From the NCBI GenBank assembly GCA_030159075.1, contig BROG01000081.1, positions 962,001 through 1,026,000 on the forward strand: a stretch of 64,000 nt of DNA, in the 5' to 3' direction. Position numbers and translations under genes: made by a program. Shown piece after piece: positions 11,556 through 25,100 of this stretch. Each line of letters starts with the position of its first letter. The first letter of the stretch is position 1. The notes below the pieces were generated by a model. It searched no databases, had not been told where the DNA came from, and saw only the letters and a program-made list of their open reading frames with translations. The DNA is from Atrina japonica. Lineage: Eukaryota > Mollusca > Bivalvia > Pterioida > Pinnidae.

Positions 11556-12184
11556 TAAGAGGCCCAAGAGGGCCTCAATCGCTGAGAACCATCTACAAAT
11601 GTGGACAAAGAAGAATATGTACATGTAGGCTGATCTGCAGTTTTAAAAAATTCATAAAAAATTCTAGAAATTAAATTTCTGCAAAATTCTTGCACAAAAA
11701 CATTTCTTCACCTAATTACAAGCAAAACACATTAAATGAATGTATCAAAGTGAATGCAAGAGGAGATAATTGAGGAAATCATGCAAAAATGAATGAAAAT
11801 GACAAAGTCTGAAAAGACCTCAAAAACGCGTCAAAAATTAATATTCCGATATCTATGAAAAGTACAAATTTGAATCATAAATCCATGTAAATCACTTCTG
11901 TTTTTGAATTCATGTAGTGGTTCTGGAGAAAAAGATTTTTAAAGAGGGTACCTTTTGGGATCTATTCTGACCCGAACTGGATCAACCCCTGGCCAATGTG
12001 GCTGAAAACTACAAACTTGGTAAAGGACCTTGAGCACTAGATTCCTGCAAAGTTTCTTCAAAATTTCTTCAGTAGTTTCAGAGAAGAAGCAGAAAATATG
12101 AAAACTTTACAGACGGATGCCGGACGACGGACAGGGAGTGATCACAATAGCTCACATGAGCCTTCGGCTCAGGTGAGCTAAAAA
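11556..12184 (+). repeat. Dispersed GTGAGCTAA-ended repeat, complete copy 3
   Basis: The most complete copy. A 5' hairpin ('aggcccaagagggcct') is followed by the common body. The 3' end is 'tgagccttcggctca' (perfect stem), then 'ggtgagctaaaa'. About 630 bp, non-coding. Used here as the reference for copies 1, 2 and 4. Confidence 0.8.
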
Positions 12185-12391
12185 TTATAATTTATAACCC
12201 TTGTTAAAAACAAACCTTAGGGAGATTATTTTTACATCAATGGTTGCAACAATGCCATTCTATATACAGTATTATGTTATTCTACCAAACTGTAATTCGG
12301 TGCCATCTTCGTCAAGACATTCACATTTCAATGATCTATAGGTGTTTCATCCAAAACTACGTAGTTTATATATCAAGTGCCAGCTATATAA

Positions 12392-12795
12392 ACCTCCATG
12401 GCTGAATGGTCAGAGCACCATGCTCTAAATCATCCGGTCTTTCACATACTGTCAACACACTGGTTCATGGCATGAAGCTGATTATGTGGGGAAATTTGCC
12501 AGTTTACACTTGCAGATGTTGTGATTACGTTTCTTTCCCTCCACCATTAAAAACTGGCAGCCACTGTGAAACTGGAAAATTGTTGTTTACTTGTTCTTGT
12601 TCTTTCGGATGAGACAATAAAAACCGAGGTCCCGTGTCACAGTAGGTGTTGGCATGTTAAAGAACCCTCAATGTTCAATGGCCGTAAGTACTGAGCATAG
12701 GCCAACTCCGAAGTCCTTCACCGGCATTGGTGACATCTCCATAGGAGTGAAAGATTCTTGAGTGGGACATTAAACAACAATACAACCAACCAACT
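12392..12795 (+). mobile_element. Composite SINE: two families fused
   Basis: Bases 12392-12600 resemble the SINE type seen at 18270 and 63030: the head 'ctccatggctgaatggtcag', then 'ccagtttacacttgcag' and 'ccaccattaaaaactgg'. From about 12600 the sequence switches to the core of the other SINE ('cggatgagacaataaaaacc', 'gaggtcccgtgtcacagtag') and runs to its tail 'gacattaaacaacaat'. It is either a chimeric SINE or one copy inserted into another; no clear target duplication is visible at the switch. Confidence 0.65.
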
Positions 12796-13974
12796 ATACC
12801 ATGTACTAGTGAAACAATCAAAACACAAATTAACTTAAACTGTGTAGACCATGCAAGTTGATTCAAATTTTACAGTCTTGTGAGTGTAAAGGCCTTCTAC
12901 CATGTCAGTTTCGGCCGAATGCTTGTCAATGGCAGATACAAGCCAAGTGAATTGAAAACAAGAGAGATAACCCTTGTTACACTTCTGTGTTTTGGAAATG
13001 GTCCTGCACAAAATTTAATACCAATGAATAAGTTCCTGCCAAAAAAAACATGAAAATTTCAGCTACGTGAAATTTAACAACTATACAGTAATAATGAATT
13101 ACATGTATGAGGCAAATGTTCCAGGCTTATTAATCAGATGAGTTCATTTTGTAATTATGTATGCACGAACATAATTTAAAAAATAAAAAAAATAAGAGAT
13201 AAAAGGAAAAAGTTTCTTAAATTGTTGAAGAGCATTTTTATCAATATAATATCTTTATCATTTACAGGATGGTTTGCTTAAAACACATGATCTACAAGTA
13301 CAAAAGGGTCAGCAATTCCATAACAATGTTATAAGGCAGATATAGGAGTGGTACAGTTAAAAAAAAAACCATTCTCATATGTAAAAAGTGACACTTCCCA
13401 TTTATAATGGACATTTGTATTTGTAACTGAGTTTTTATTCAAAATAAAATGAGAACATGAATTATTGTCATTCCCCCTGTGTTATTCTGTAAGGGAATAA
13501 ATATCAAGACCAGATTAAAACAAATGTAGATGACACATTGCACAACCAATAATTATCTCTTTGCCGTTAGTGCATGACCTGACAGAATTGATATGTCAAA
13601 CAGAATCTGTCTGATAAAAAGTATCAATAAAATCTGATCTAATTTGACGTTTATTTAATTTTTTCCCAGTTCCAAGACATAATTGATAACTTTTCTATCA
13701 TTTGCCGATTTAATTTTTAGCATTTAACACAGGAAAAATGTTGTTTTTAATAGGCTAAAAATTAACTGCAGATTATTACTGAGTTTATTTGTTTCAATGT
13801 TTACTGGCAGGCAACCATTTTTCGCTAGATATCAATTTTTATCAAGACTACAGTCTGACAAATCTATATATTTCAGCATGTAGGGTCATTTGAAGAAAAC
13901 AAACAGAAACATTATATTTTACATGTCTGTGTAAAATATTAGAAAGCTACCATAATCTTAAGTTATTGGTGAAG
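12796..13974. other. No feature recognised
   Basis: AT-rich. A T-rich tract ending 'ttacag' at 13268 is followed by a short open frame, but its phase does not fit the exon at 5208, so it is not called. Confidence 0.4.
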
Positions 13975-14085
13975 TGTAACAAATTTTAACCTGTGCTATT
14001 GGACTGATGTTCATGTCATGAGGATTCTTATACATGCACATGCCATGCCTACCATGACCTCACTTCAGAGTACAAGTAGGTTATT
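13975..14085 (-). mobile_element. SINE core fragment
   Basis: 'cctgtgctattggactgatg', 'gaggattcttatacatgcac' and 'accatgacctcact' match, in reverse orientation and order, the core of the SINE at 11147-11425. Degraded, no head. Confidence 0.45.
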
Positions 14086-14699
14086 ATCTTTACATTTCAG
14101 ATGTATCAATCACACAGTTATTGTTTGTACAATATGTGTGCATGGGACACTATGTCCCTGAGAGTTGAGCCATTCCTGAAGATTTTAAAGTCCCATAACT
14201 CTGGCAGATATTGCTGAATGTTGTTCATAATCAAATTCCTCCTAGATTCTATACACATAAAGCAACATACCAAATCTGAATGCGATCTGAGGGGGAAAAA
14301 TTGCTGAACAGAAACCAAAATGTTGTAAAAAAAGAAAATAATAAATAAACAAACAACAACAAACAAACCAAAAGCAAACCAAATCTGCAAACTCACAGAA
14401 TATGGTGATAAAAATTGATTTATATAATCTTTTGAAATTTGGTGACCTTAAAACCATGATGTACATAATGTATTTTGGTTTTTCTTTGACCTTGAAAAAC
14501 TGTGATTTGGTATATCTGTGACCTTGAAACCATGTGATTTGTTTTGATGTTTATTTGACTTTGAAGGTTTTATATATTTTTCTAATACAAGCATGTACCT
14601 GTCTCTAATCATTGAAAAAAAATACTTCTGCCAAACATCAAACAAGAACATTTTGAATATTCCACTAAATAGTGAAAATATACTTATTACTCTATATTT
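14086..14699. other. No gene recognised
   Basis: AT-rich; contains repeated 'gaccttgaaa/gaccttaaaa' words near 14440-14560. No supported gene. Confidence 0.35.
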
Positions 14700-15545
14700 C
14701 ACCCTTACAGAGAACAGATGGAAGCTTGTATCCTACATGTATCTCACTACTGTAGGAAATAGTGAGAATATACTTACATGCATTACTCTCTCTCTCTCAC
14801 CACTATCATTAGAAATATTTGGAGCCGTTAAGTGGGCCTACAATATATAGGAGAACCATCCTGACATCAGAATAAAATGCCGAATATCAAATTAACTGAA
14901 CTAAACTCTGGTGTCATCAAACATTTCAGCAACTTGTGCTCGCCACCAGGGTGACTTCCACTGGGAAATACTGTCTCACCCAGCATGAAAATAACTTGCC
15001 ATGGGCAATCCCTAATTTCTATCCCTGACTGTGGAGACCAGAATTTTCTTATCAAACATGTTCTCACTATTACAGTAGTGAGCCATACTTACATGTGTGA
15101 CTTCCACACCACTATGGGAAATATATGATTCTCACCCTAGCATGTAAATATTACTTGAAATAGGCAGATATACTTACATGTGTTACTCTCTCTCACCACT
15201 GTGGAGACCAGAATTATTCTTATATCCTACATGTATCTCACTATTACAGGAAATAGTGAGAATATACTTACATGTGTTACTCTCTCTCACCACTATGGAG
15301 ACCAATATGATTCTTATATCCTACATGTATCTCACTATTACAGGAAATAGTGAGAATATACTTACATGTGTTACTCTCTCTCACCACTATGGAGACCAAT
15401 ATGATTCTTATATCCTACATGTATCTCACTATTACAGGAAATAGTGAGAATATACCTACATGTGTTAATCTCTCTCACCACTATGGAGACCAAAATGAGA
15501 TTCTTATATCCTAATGTATCTCACTATTACAGGAAATCTATACCT
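14700..15545. repeat. 95-bp tandem repeat interrupted by unique sequence
   Basis: Units contain 'agtgagaatatacttacatg', 'tgttactctctctcaccac', 'tatggagaccaatatgattc' and 'ctacatgtatctcactatta'. Clean copies at 15254, 15349 and 15444 give a 95-bp period. Earlier diverged copies start at 14736 and 15070. About 200 bp of unrelated sequence (14815-15025) separates them, so it is either an insertion or the original context. The CT-rich part of the unit leads into the (CT)n tract that follows. Confidence 0.8.
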
Positions 15546-15548
15546 ACA

Positions 15549-16249
<701 letters not shown>

Positions 16250-16327
16250 AATGCGACGAGTGCATTGTGCATGTGGTGCAACAACATGCACAAGTAACGG
16301 ATACCTTCGACAACCACGTAATCATCG
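16250..16327 (+). CDS. Candidate internal exon 2 of unrecognised large gene
   Basis: A 78-bp segment bounded by 'aaacag' and a consensus donor 'g/gtaagtac'. In phase 1, the phase in which exon 5208-5395 ends, it reads (E)CDECIVHVVQQHAQ then VTDTFDNHVII without a stop and ends in phase 1. It is noticeably richer in CpG than its surroundings (ATGCGACGAG, TTCGAC, ATCATCGG), as expected for constrained coding sequence. A second open frame begins with an ATG at 16251, but it would not join the neighbouring exons. The family is not recognised. Confidence 0.6.
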
Positions 16328-17040
16328 GTAAGTACACAAATCAGTTATCTTCTAGACAGCTACTTTTCTTATTGCCATGACAATCTAAAAATTACATCGT
16401 GGTGAAATGTCCCATGAAGATAAATGAGAAAATTTAATATTTTCATGCCGAATATGTAAAAGATTAGAAAAAAGAAAAATACCAGAGTGGTTTTACCTAT
16501 GGTAATTAATAACATCTTTCAGTGTTATAGTGAAGACTTATTGTGAAATAAATATCTTATAAGTACTTAGTATTTCTGGTAAACGAAGATGACGATCATG
16601 TAATTATGCACATTCAATTATTTATCATTGTCAAAATCTCAAAACTTCACACCAAAGACTCTCAGAAATGTTGACAAAAAAATAAATTGTTTCTATGGGG
16701 TAAATATGGAAATTAATATCACTGTTTGAATTATGTATACTTGTTCACTGACATCGCAGAACTTACAGTACACAACAGATTGACCAATCAAATCAAAGAA
16801 TAAGAATATATGATTGTGAAACACAAATGCCCTAGCTAAGCCAAAAATTAAAACAAGAAATGAATTTTACATGTGGTTTGTCTTCCGATGTCAATACATT
16901 TTGCTTCAGATTTGTATTTTATATCTGGTTTAAACTTAAGATTTACGAGCTGAGTTAGAACTTTGTCAATAATTATAAATTACATTTTTCTCTTAAATTT
17001 GAGAAAATTAAGCAAAATTAGGCTTCAAATGTAACACACC
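16328..17040. other. No feature recognised
   Basis: AT-rich intronic sequence after the donor at 16328; nothing supported. Confidence 0.4.
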
Positions 17041-18269
<1,229 letters not shown>

Positions 18270-18495
18270 GGGGCCTCTGTTGCCAAGTTGTTAGAACATC
18301 ACACTTTGAACCATGAAGTCTCTCACTTCTGGGTCAGCCCAGATTCGAGCCCCGCTGGAATCTAAGCCGAATTTTGCGAGATACATGCCAGTTTGTCAGT
18401 TGACATTGTAACTGGCTTCTCTTCCATCATTAAAAATGAAACTGTAACTGAAAAATTTTTGAGTGTGGCATACAACACCATTCAAAATTTTTAAA
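18270..18495 (+). mobile_element. tRNA-derived SINE (second family)
   Basis: The head 'tgttgccaagttgttagaac' corresponds to an A box and 'cagattcgagccccgctgg' to a B box. Then come 'gccagtttgtcagttgaca', 'ctcttccatcattaaaaatg' and the end 'gagtgtggcatacaacacca'. It shares these segments with 12392-12600 and 63030-63260. Confidence 0.7.
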
Positions 18496-19340
18496 AAATG
18501 TGGGAACAAGGTTCCAGCCCAAAAAATGTATTGATGAAATATGGACCTCCAGGTAAGTTTTGTAAAAGGATCAAAGGTCACATAAAAAATTGAATTTGTA
18601 AAACTGCATTTCAGCTAAATAAAGAGACCTAAACTGCATATATTTCAAATATGGTTATTGAACAATAATACTTCTTCTAGGGTAAGTAAAATAATTTTAA
18701 ACATATAGGAATTATATGACCTTGACCTTTGGTATTGAAATTCAATAAACATCTACAATGGATGGTTGTTTACACTGTTACAAAGGTGTCTAAAACATCT
18801 AGCATACAGAGAGAGGAATATATCTTTAGTATCTACAATACATCCACATGTGTTTCCAACACTGTGACCTTCACCTTTGACCTTTCATCCTAAAAACAGT
18901 TAAAGATGTTTCTAGTCCCATGTATTGTTATTGTTGTATCATCACCTTTTGTGTCTATGATACAAGAATTTCCAAATAGTATGCCCTTGGACTTGTGACC
19001 TTTCGAGAGAAAGTTATGGTACAGTGATCAGAGGAAGTGTGCAAACTTTTGTGAATTTTATAAATATTCCAAGGTCATGATATTTTTGTAAAATGTATAG
19101 TCTGTGGCTGAAATATGACCATGGAACATTTTATTTTTAAAATTAAATTCTTAGCTTCATACAGATTTTCTAAAAGTTCAAAATACTGAACACACATTTA
19201 CACACAAATAAATAAGAATTATTTCATTAACAAACAATCTATTACAGACGCCATAAATAAAAATTCCACAACATCAGGTGATGTTTGATGTTGAAAAAGA
19301 TAAATAACATTGTTTGTAATTTTGTGGTAATTTATATGTA
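18496..19340. other. No gene recognised
   Basis: AT-rich, with several 'gaccttgacctttg'-like words at 18715-19010 that look like an old dispersed repeat. No gene. Confidence 0.35.
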
Positions 19341-19549
19341 TACATGGGTGTTCCAAAAATATACTCACACTATGATTTCCCATAACCATTAATCTTGTTA
19401 CTACAAAATGCAATTATTGCCATTTATATAGCGAGTGCATTTTTTTTGCCAAATATTTGTAAATTTGAAACATTAATATTGCTTGTAAGACAATAAACAC
19501 TGCATTTATTGTCACTTAAAGTGTGAGTACATCTTTGGAACACTCTGTA
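19341..19549. mobile_element. Short TIR element (Tc1/mariner-like ends)
   Basis: The left end 'tacatgggtgttccaaaaat', continuing to 'actcacac', pairs with the right end 'gtgtgagtacatctttggaa', continuing to 'cactctgta', over about 29 bases with a few mismatches. Both outer ends are TA. At 209 bp with no coding frame it fits a MITE with TA target duplication; the Tc1/mariner assignment is inference. Confidence 0.55.
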
Positions 19550-19573
19550 GCAAAGCAATACAGAAGAAAATAT

Positions 19574-19589
19574 TGTGTGTAAGTGTACA

Positions 19590-19644
<55 letters not shown>

Positions 19645-19866
19645 CTGTACATTTGTGTGTGTGTATGTGTGTGTAACTACATTTGTGTGCATGTGTGTGT
19701 GTAAGTGTACATTTGTGTGCATGTGTGTGTAACTGTACATTTGTGTGTGTGTGTGTGTGTGTAACTGTACATTTGTGTGTGTGTGTGTGTAACTGTACAT
19801 TTGTGTGCATGTGTGTAACTGTACATTTGTGTGTGTGTGTGTGTGTCTGTGTGTGTGTGTACATGC
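19574..19866. repeat. (GT)n arranged in 'GTAACTGTACATTTGTGTG' units
   Basis: GT tracts of variable length are separated by 'aactgtacattt', giving a compound repeat with about nine such spacers. The His-Thr-rich frames on the minus strand are artefacts. Confidence 0.9.
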
Positions 19867-19974
19867 ACAGGTGAGCAACTGTGCACATGTTTGTATTTGT
19901 TAGTTAAGGTCCTAACAAGATTGTTTTATGTCCCCCTCCAAGAATGTTCCACTTATATAAAGATAACAACAGCT

Positions 19975-20130
19975 GTAGGTGATGTTACACAAGTTTCGAC
20001 CTGTGCTATGAACTGATGCCAATACAGTTAGGGTTCATTAACGTGTTATACCTAACATGACACTGGACCAAAGTTTTTAAGACATGTGATTTTCATTTGT
20101 CATGCCCAGGATAAAGGAACAATTACTTCA
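19975..20130 (-). mobile_element. SINE core fragment
   Basis: 'cgacctgtgctatgaactga', 'agttagggttcattaacgtg' and 'catgacactggacca' match in reverse orientation the SINE core at 11147-11425. The head is missing. Confidence 0.5.
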
Positions 20131-20280
20131 TTTTTCAGTCTGAACCCTTTGACCAACAAGTAGCTTAATGATATGATCTTTCCTATTGCAATAGACCAGT
20201 CTATTATGGTCTGTGGGGTTGAAAAGGTTAAGAATGACCTGTAACAGGAAATCAAACCAGTGACCTTTCAATTGCAAGTT

Positions 20281-20368
20281 AATTCATTCACCCCTAAAGA
20301 CACATTTGGACTGATCTAAGTCATTTATTTACAGAAGAGTCTATTGTTTTTCAGGGGATGGTGAGTTT
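20281..20368 (+). mobile_element. Very small TIR element, copy 1
   Basis: About 88 bp with ends 'cattcacccct' and 'aggggatggtgag', and body 'acacatttggactga', 'tcatttatttacagaagagt', 'ctattgtttttca'. Other copies are at 53728-53811 (inverted) and 58277-58363. Hardly more than two terminal repeats and a spacer. Confidence 0.65.
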
Positions 20369-21686
20369 TAAATTGCTTTATCACTAGAACACCAAAAGCA
20401 GTATCTTACATACTAACAAATCATACAGCTTCAGAAACCATTCTAGAAATTCTTGTATGCTGTAATGATTCCCTTATCAGCCATGCATTTCTGAAACATG
20501 GACACAGATTTTAGTTTCACCATTTAGTTGAACATCACTAAAAGACCAATGAAATCAAACCTCTAAAATAAAGCACATGGCTAAGAAAGAGACACTTTTT
20601 GCCTAGAAACTTGACTTCCCTTTACAGACTCATGCACCAACTTTATATATCTAGTTATGTTACTTACATTAGTATTGATTCTAACTTATATTTTGCAATA
20701 AACATTTAGATAAAAAGAGTCTTCTTGACCATCTAATAAATCTAATTGAAGTTAATGCAGACTTATTCCATGATCAAATGCTCTATATGTTTCTGATACA
20801 TGTTTTGATACAATATAATAAATGATCCAATTTTACAAAGAAAAGTATTTGAACCAAACTTATATCTATAAAATTACAAGAAATCTATAATAACTGCCCT
20901 TAAAAATGCCAATTTTTGGCACAGAAACCATTTCCTTTGACATTTCTAAGCTAGTTTGTGTATACTTAAGTATAGTTTCATTATTTTCATGTGTTAATTC
21001 TAAAGTGTATATAGGTCATATATGTTAAGGACACCTTTAGGTCTCTTAGATGCTAAAGTAAATTACAACCCTTCCCTTAAACCAATCTTACTTTGATATT
21101 ACTCCCTCAACGAAACAGAGGTGAATGTATAGATTTTGTACAAACAATTTCTATTGGTTAAACAGTACATGCTTAATTTCTATGATCAGGACATAAGGTA
21201 AAATAAATTGCAAATTACATAAGTATGCACTTATCTTATCAATTTTGCAATTACAAATGTGCATAAATGAACACTTACAGAGAAGTAAACTCAAGCACTG
21301 TTGTATTTCGTTGTTATTTTTATGACTTTTAAATCACATACTCTTTACGGTGTTTTTGTGCGGTGTTTGAATATTTTTGCTTTTTTATGTCAATATGTGC
21401 ACCTCTATAAGTGTTGTATCTTTTTTGTTGTGTGCCTTTGTGACATGTTCTTGGTACTAAATATCAAGTATAAATACTTATACTGTACCTGCATGCCATT
21501 TAGCCATGTTTGAGTTATCCAAGTTAAGGGAAACTTACAGCAATAAAGGGAATTAATTTTTCTCTCATTTTTTTTATTTTCATTAGTATTGCTGTCTGTT
21601 TCATTTTATCGTAGTCACAAACATTTTTAATATATTTTTTTTTATATGCAGAAGATGTACATCATTGACTATAAGGTCAATATCAG
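20369..21686. other. Intronic sequence, no gene recognised
   Basis: AT-rich. The end holds a long T tract and 'atatgcag' at 21651, then 'aatatcag' at 21686. The second acceptor is the one compatible in phase with the preceding exon. The first has the better pyrimidine tract and would need a further exon in between. Confidence 0.4.
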
Positions 21687-21773
21687 CAATCTGTATTCCA
21701 ACACACGGAAACAAGTACAAATCTTCTCCTGATATTGACATTATGATAACTGACATCCCTGAAGAATCAGAGA
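21687..21773 (+). CDS. Candidate internal exon 3 of unrecognised large gene
   Basis: Taken from acceptor 'aatatcag' to donor 'gaga/gtacat', it is 87 bp, phase 1 to phase 1. After the shared Ala codon it reads ICIPTHGNKYKSSPDIDIM, then ITDIPEESE, an acidic stretch typical of a linker between folded parts. The same frame is open back to 21652, where a better acceptor lies, so the exon may start earlier (121-122 bp) if an intermediate exon was missed. The donor is weak. A TIR element begins only 11 bases after it (21785), so the natural donor may have been disturbed. Family not recognised. Confidence 0.45.
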
Positions 21774-21784
21774 GTACATGTTCA

Positions 21785-22152
21785 GGGCCCGAAGTCACCA
21801 AATTTACTCAATACTCAAGCTCAACTTTTATTTCATTATTTTGACTATATAATTGGTGTAAGTCTTTATGGTTTGAGTAATTAGGAAACATATCAATATT
21901 TTCCATCATTCCTTTATAAATTTTTGTGTCACGCTTATGATTTTCCTGTAAAAAATGAATAAATATGTTCAGTACGGTACTCAAAATTTGAGTATGTACT
22001 CAAACATTTTTCTAATATTTCTGAAGTTTCCTTCAAATGAGTATTAATTTTGACCATTATTTACATTTGAATGCCAACAATATACAATCATGTCCAGTTA
22101 CAGAAAAGTTAGTTGAGCTTGAGTACTGAGTAAATTTGGTGACTTCAGGTCC
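21785..22152. mobile_element. TIR element, GAAGTCACCAAATTTACTC family, copy 1
   Basis: Left end 'gggcccgaagtcaccaaatt', continuing through 'actcaatactcaagctcaac', is matched by the inverted right end 'gttgagcttgagtactgagt' to 'gtgacttcaggtcc' over about 42 bases. The centre holds a perfect palindrome, 'tactcaaaatttgagta' (21979-21995). Relatives: 48603-49003 and 60601-60835, with partial copies at 32091, 42729 and 52005. No transposase, so a non-autonomous DNA transposon. It is wedged between exon 21687-21773 and the 31-bp minisatellite. Confidence 0.85.
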
Positions 22153-25100
22153 AGGTCTTTTAGTTTTCAGACAGTATATGTACAGGTCTTTTAGTTTTCA
22201 GACAGTATATGTACAGGTCTTTTAGTTTTCAGACAGTATATGTAAAGGTCTTTTAGTTTTCAGACAGTATATGTACAGGTCTTTAAGTTTTCAGACAGTA
22301 TACTTTAAGTTTTCAGACAGTATATGTACAGGTCTTTAAGTTTTCAGACAGTATATGTACAGGTCTTTTAGTTTTCAGACAGTATATGTACAGGTCTTTA
22401 AGTTTTCAGACAGTATATGTACAGGTCTTTTAGTTTTCAGACAGTATATGTACAGGTCTTTAAGTTTTCAGACAGTATATGTACAGGTCTTTAAGTTTTC
22501 AGACAGTATATGTAAAGGTCTTTAAAAGACAGTATATGTACAGGTCTTTAAGTTTTCAGACAGTATATGTACAGGTCTTTTAGTTTTCAGACAGTATATG
22601 TACAGGTCTTTAAGTTTTCAGACAGTATATGACATTACGTTTTCAGACAGTAACTTTAAGTTTTCAGACAGTATAAGTACAGGTCTTTAAGTTTTCAGAC
22701 AGTATATGTACAGGTCTTTAAGTTTTCAGACAGTATATGTACAGGTCTTTAAGTTTTCAGACAGTATATGTACAGGTCTTTAAGTTTTCAGACAGTATAT
22801 GTACAGGTCTTTTAGTTTTCAGACAGTATATGTACAGGTCTTTAAGTTTTTAGACAGTATATGTACAGGTCTTTAAGTTTTCAGACAGTATATGTACAGG
22901 TTTTAAGTTTTCAGACAGTATATGTACAGGTCTTTAAGTTTTCACAGTATATGTACATGTCTTTAAGTTTTCAGACAGTATATGTACAGGTCTTTAAGTT
23001 TTCAGACAGTATATGTACAGGTCTTTAAGTTTTCAGGTAATTATAGGTCTTTAAACAGACAGTATATCAGGTCTTTAAGTTTTCAGACAGTATATGTATA
23101 GGTCTTTAAGTTTTCAGACAGTATATGTACAGGTCTTTTAGTTTTCAGACAGTATATGTACAGGTCTTTAAGTTTTCAGACAGTATATGTACAGGTCTTT
23201 AAGTTTTCAGACAGTATATGGATTTTTAAGTTTTCAGACAGTGGACAGGTCTTTAAGTTTTCAGACAGTATATGACATAAGTTTTCAGACAGTATATGGA
23301 CAGGTTCAGACAGTATATGTACATGTCTTTAAGTTTTCAGACAGTATATGTATAGGTCTTTAAGTTTTTAGACAGTATATGTACAGGTCTTTAAGTTTTC
23401 AGACAGTATATGGACAGGTCTTTAAGTTTTCAGACAGTATATGGACAGGTCTTTAAGTTTTCAGAGTATTGGACAGGTCTTTTAAGTTTTCAGACAGTAT
23501 ATGTACAGGTCTTTTAGTTTTCAGACCAGGTCTTTAAGTTTTCAGACAGTATATGTACAGGTCTTTAAGTTTTCAGACAGTATATGCAGGTCTTTAAGTT
23601 TTCAGACAGTATATGGACAGGTCTTTAAGTTTTCAGACAGTATATGGACAGGTCTTTAAGTTTTCAGACAGTATATGGACAGGTCTTTAAGTTTTCAGAC
23701 AGTATATGTACAGGTCTTTAAGTTTTCAGACAGTATATTTACATGTCTTTAAGTTTTCAGACAGTATATGTAAATCTTTAAGTTTTTCAGACAGTATATG
23801 TACAGGTCTTTAAGTTTTCAGACAGTATATGTACAGGTCTTTAGAGACAGTATATGTACAGGTCTTTAAGAGACAGTATATGTACATCTTGTTTTCAGAC
23901 AGTATATGTCCAGGTCTTTAAGTTTTCAGACAGTATATGTACATGTCTTTAAGTTTTCAGACAGTATATGTACATGTCTTTAAGTTTTCAGACAGTATAT
24001 GTACAGGTCTTTAAGTTTTCAGACAGTATATGTACAGGTCTTTAAGTTTTCAGACAGTATATGTACAGGTCTTTAAGTTTTCAGACAGTATATGTACAGG
24101 TCTTTAAGTTTTCAGACAGTACAGTCTTTAAGTTTTCAGACAGTATATGTACAGGTCTTTAAGTTTTCAGACAGTATATGTACAGGTCTTTAAGTTTTCA
24201 GACAGTATATGGACAGGTCTTTAAGTTTTCAGACAGTATATACAGGTCTTTAAGTTTTCAGACAGGTCTTTAAGTTTTCAGACAGTATATGTACAGGTCT
24301 TTAAGTTTTCAGACAGTATATGTACATGTCTTTAAGTTTTCAGACAGTATATGTACAGGTCTTTAAGTTTTCAGACAGTATATGTACATGTCTTTAAGTT
24401 TTCAGACAGTATATGTACATGTCTTTAAGTTTTCAGACAGTATATGTACAGGTCTTTAAGTTTTCAGACAGTATATGGACAGGTCTTTAAGTTTTCAGAC
24501 AGTATATGGACAGGTCTTTAAGTTTTCAGACAGTATATGGACAGGTCTTTAAGTTTTCAGACAGTATATCTTTAAGTTTTCACAGTATATGTACAGGTCT
24601 TTAAGTTTTCAGACAGTATATGTACAGGTCTTTAAGTTTTTAGACAGTATATGTACAGGTCTTTAAGTTTTTAGACAGTATATGTACAGGTCTTTAAGTT
24701 TTCAGACAGTATATGTACAGGTCTTTATGTTTTCAGACAGTATATGTACAGGTCTTTAAGTTTTCAGACAGTATATGTACAGGTCTTTAAGTTTTCAGAC
24801 AGTATATGTACAGGTCTTTAAGTTTTCAGACAGTATATGTACAGGTCTTTAAGTTTTCAGTATATGTACATGTCTTTAAGTTTTCAGTACAGGTCTTTAA
24901 GTTTTCAGACAGTATATGTATAGTCTTTAAGTTTTCAGACAGTATATGTAAAGGTCTTTTAGTTTTGTATATGTACAGGTCTTTAAGTTTTCAGACAGTA
25001 TATGTACAGGTCTTTAAGTTTTCAGACAGTATATGTACAGGTCTTTAAGTTTTCAGACAGTATATGTACAGGTCTTTAAGTTTTCAGACAGTAAGTTTTC

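Noticed and set aside
13268..13345. Exon-like frame after 'atttacag' (DGLLKTHDLQVQKG...)
   Set aside because: Would have to follow the phase-1 end of exon 5208-5395, and in that phase it hits a stop at once.
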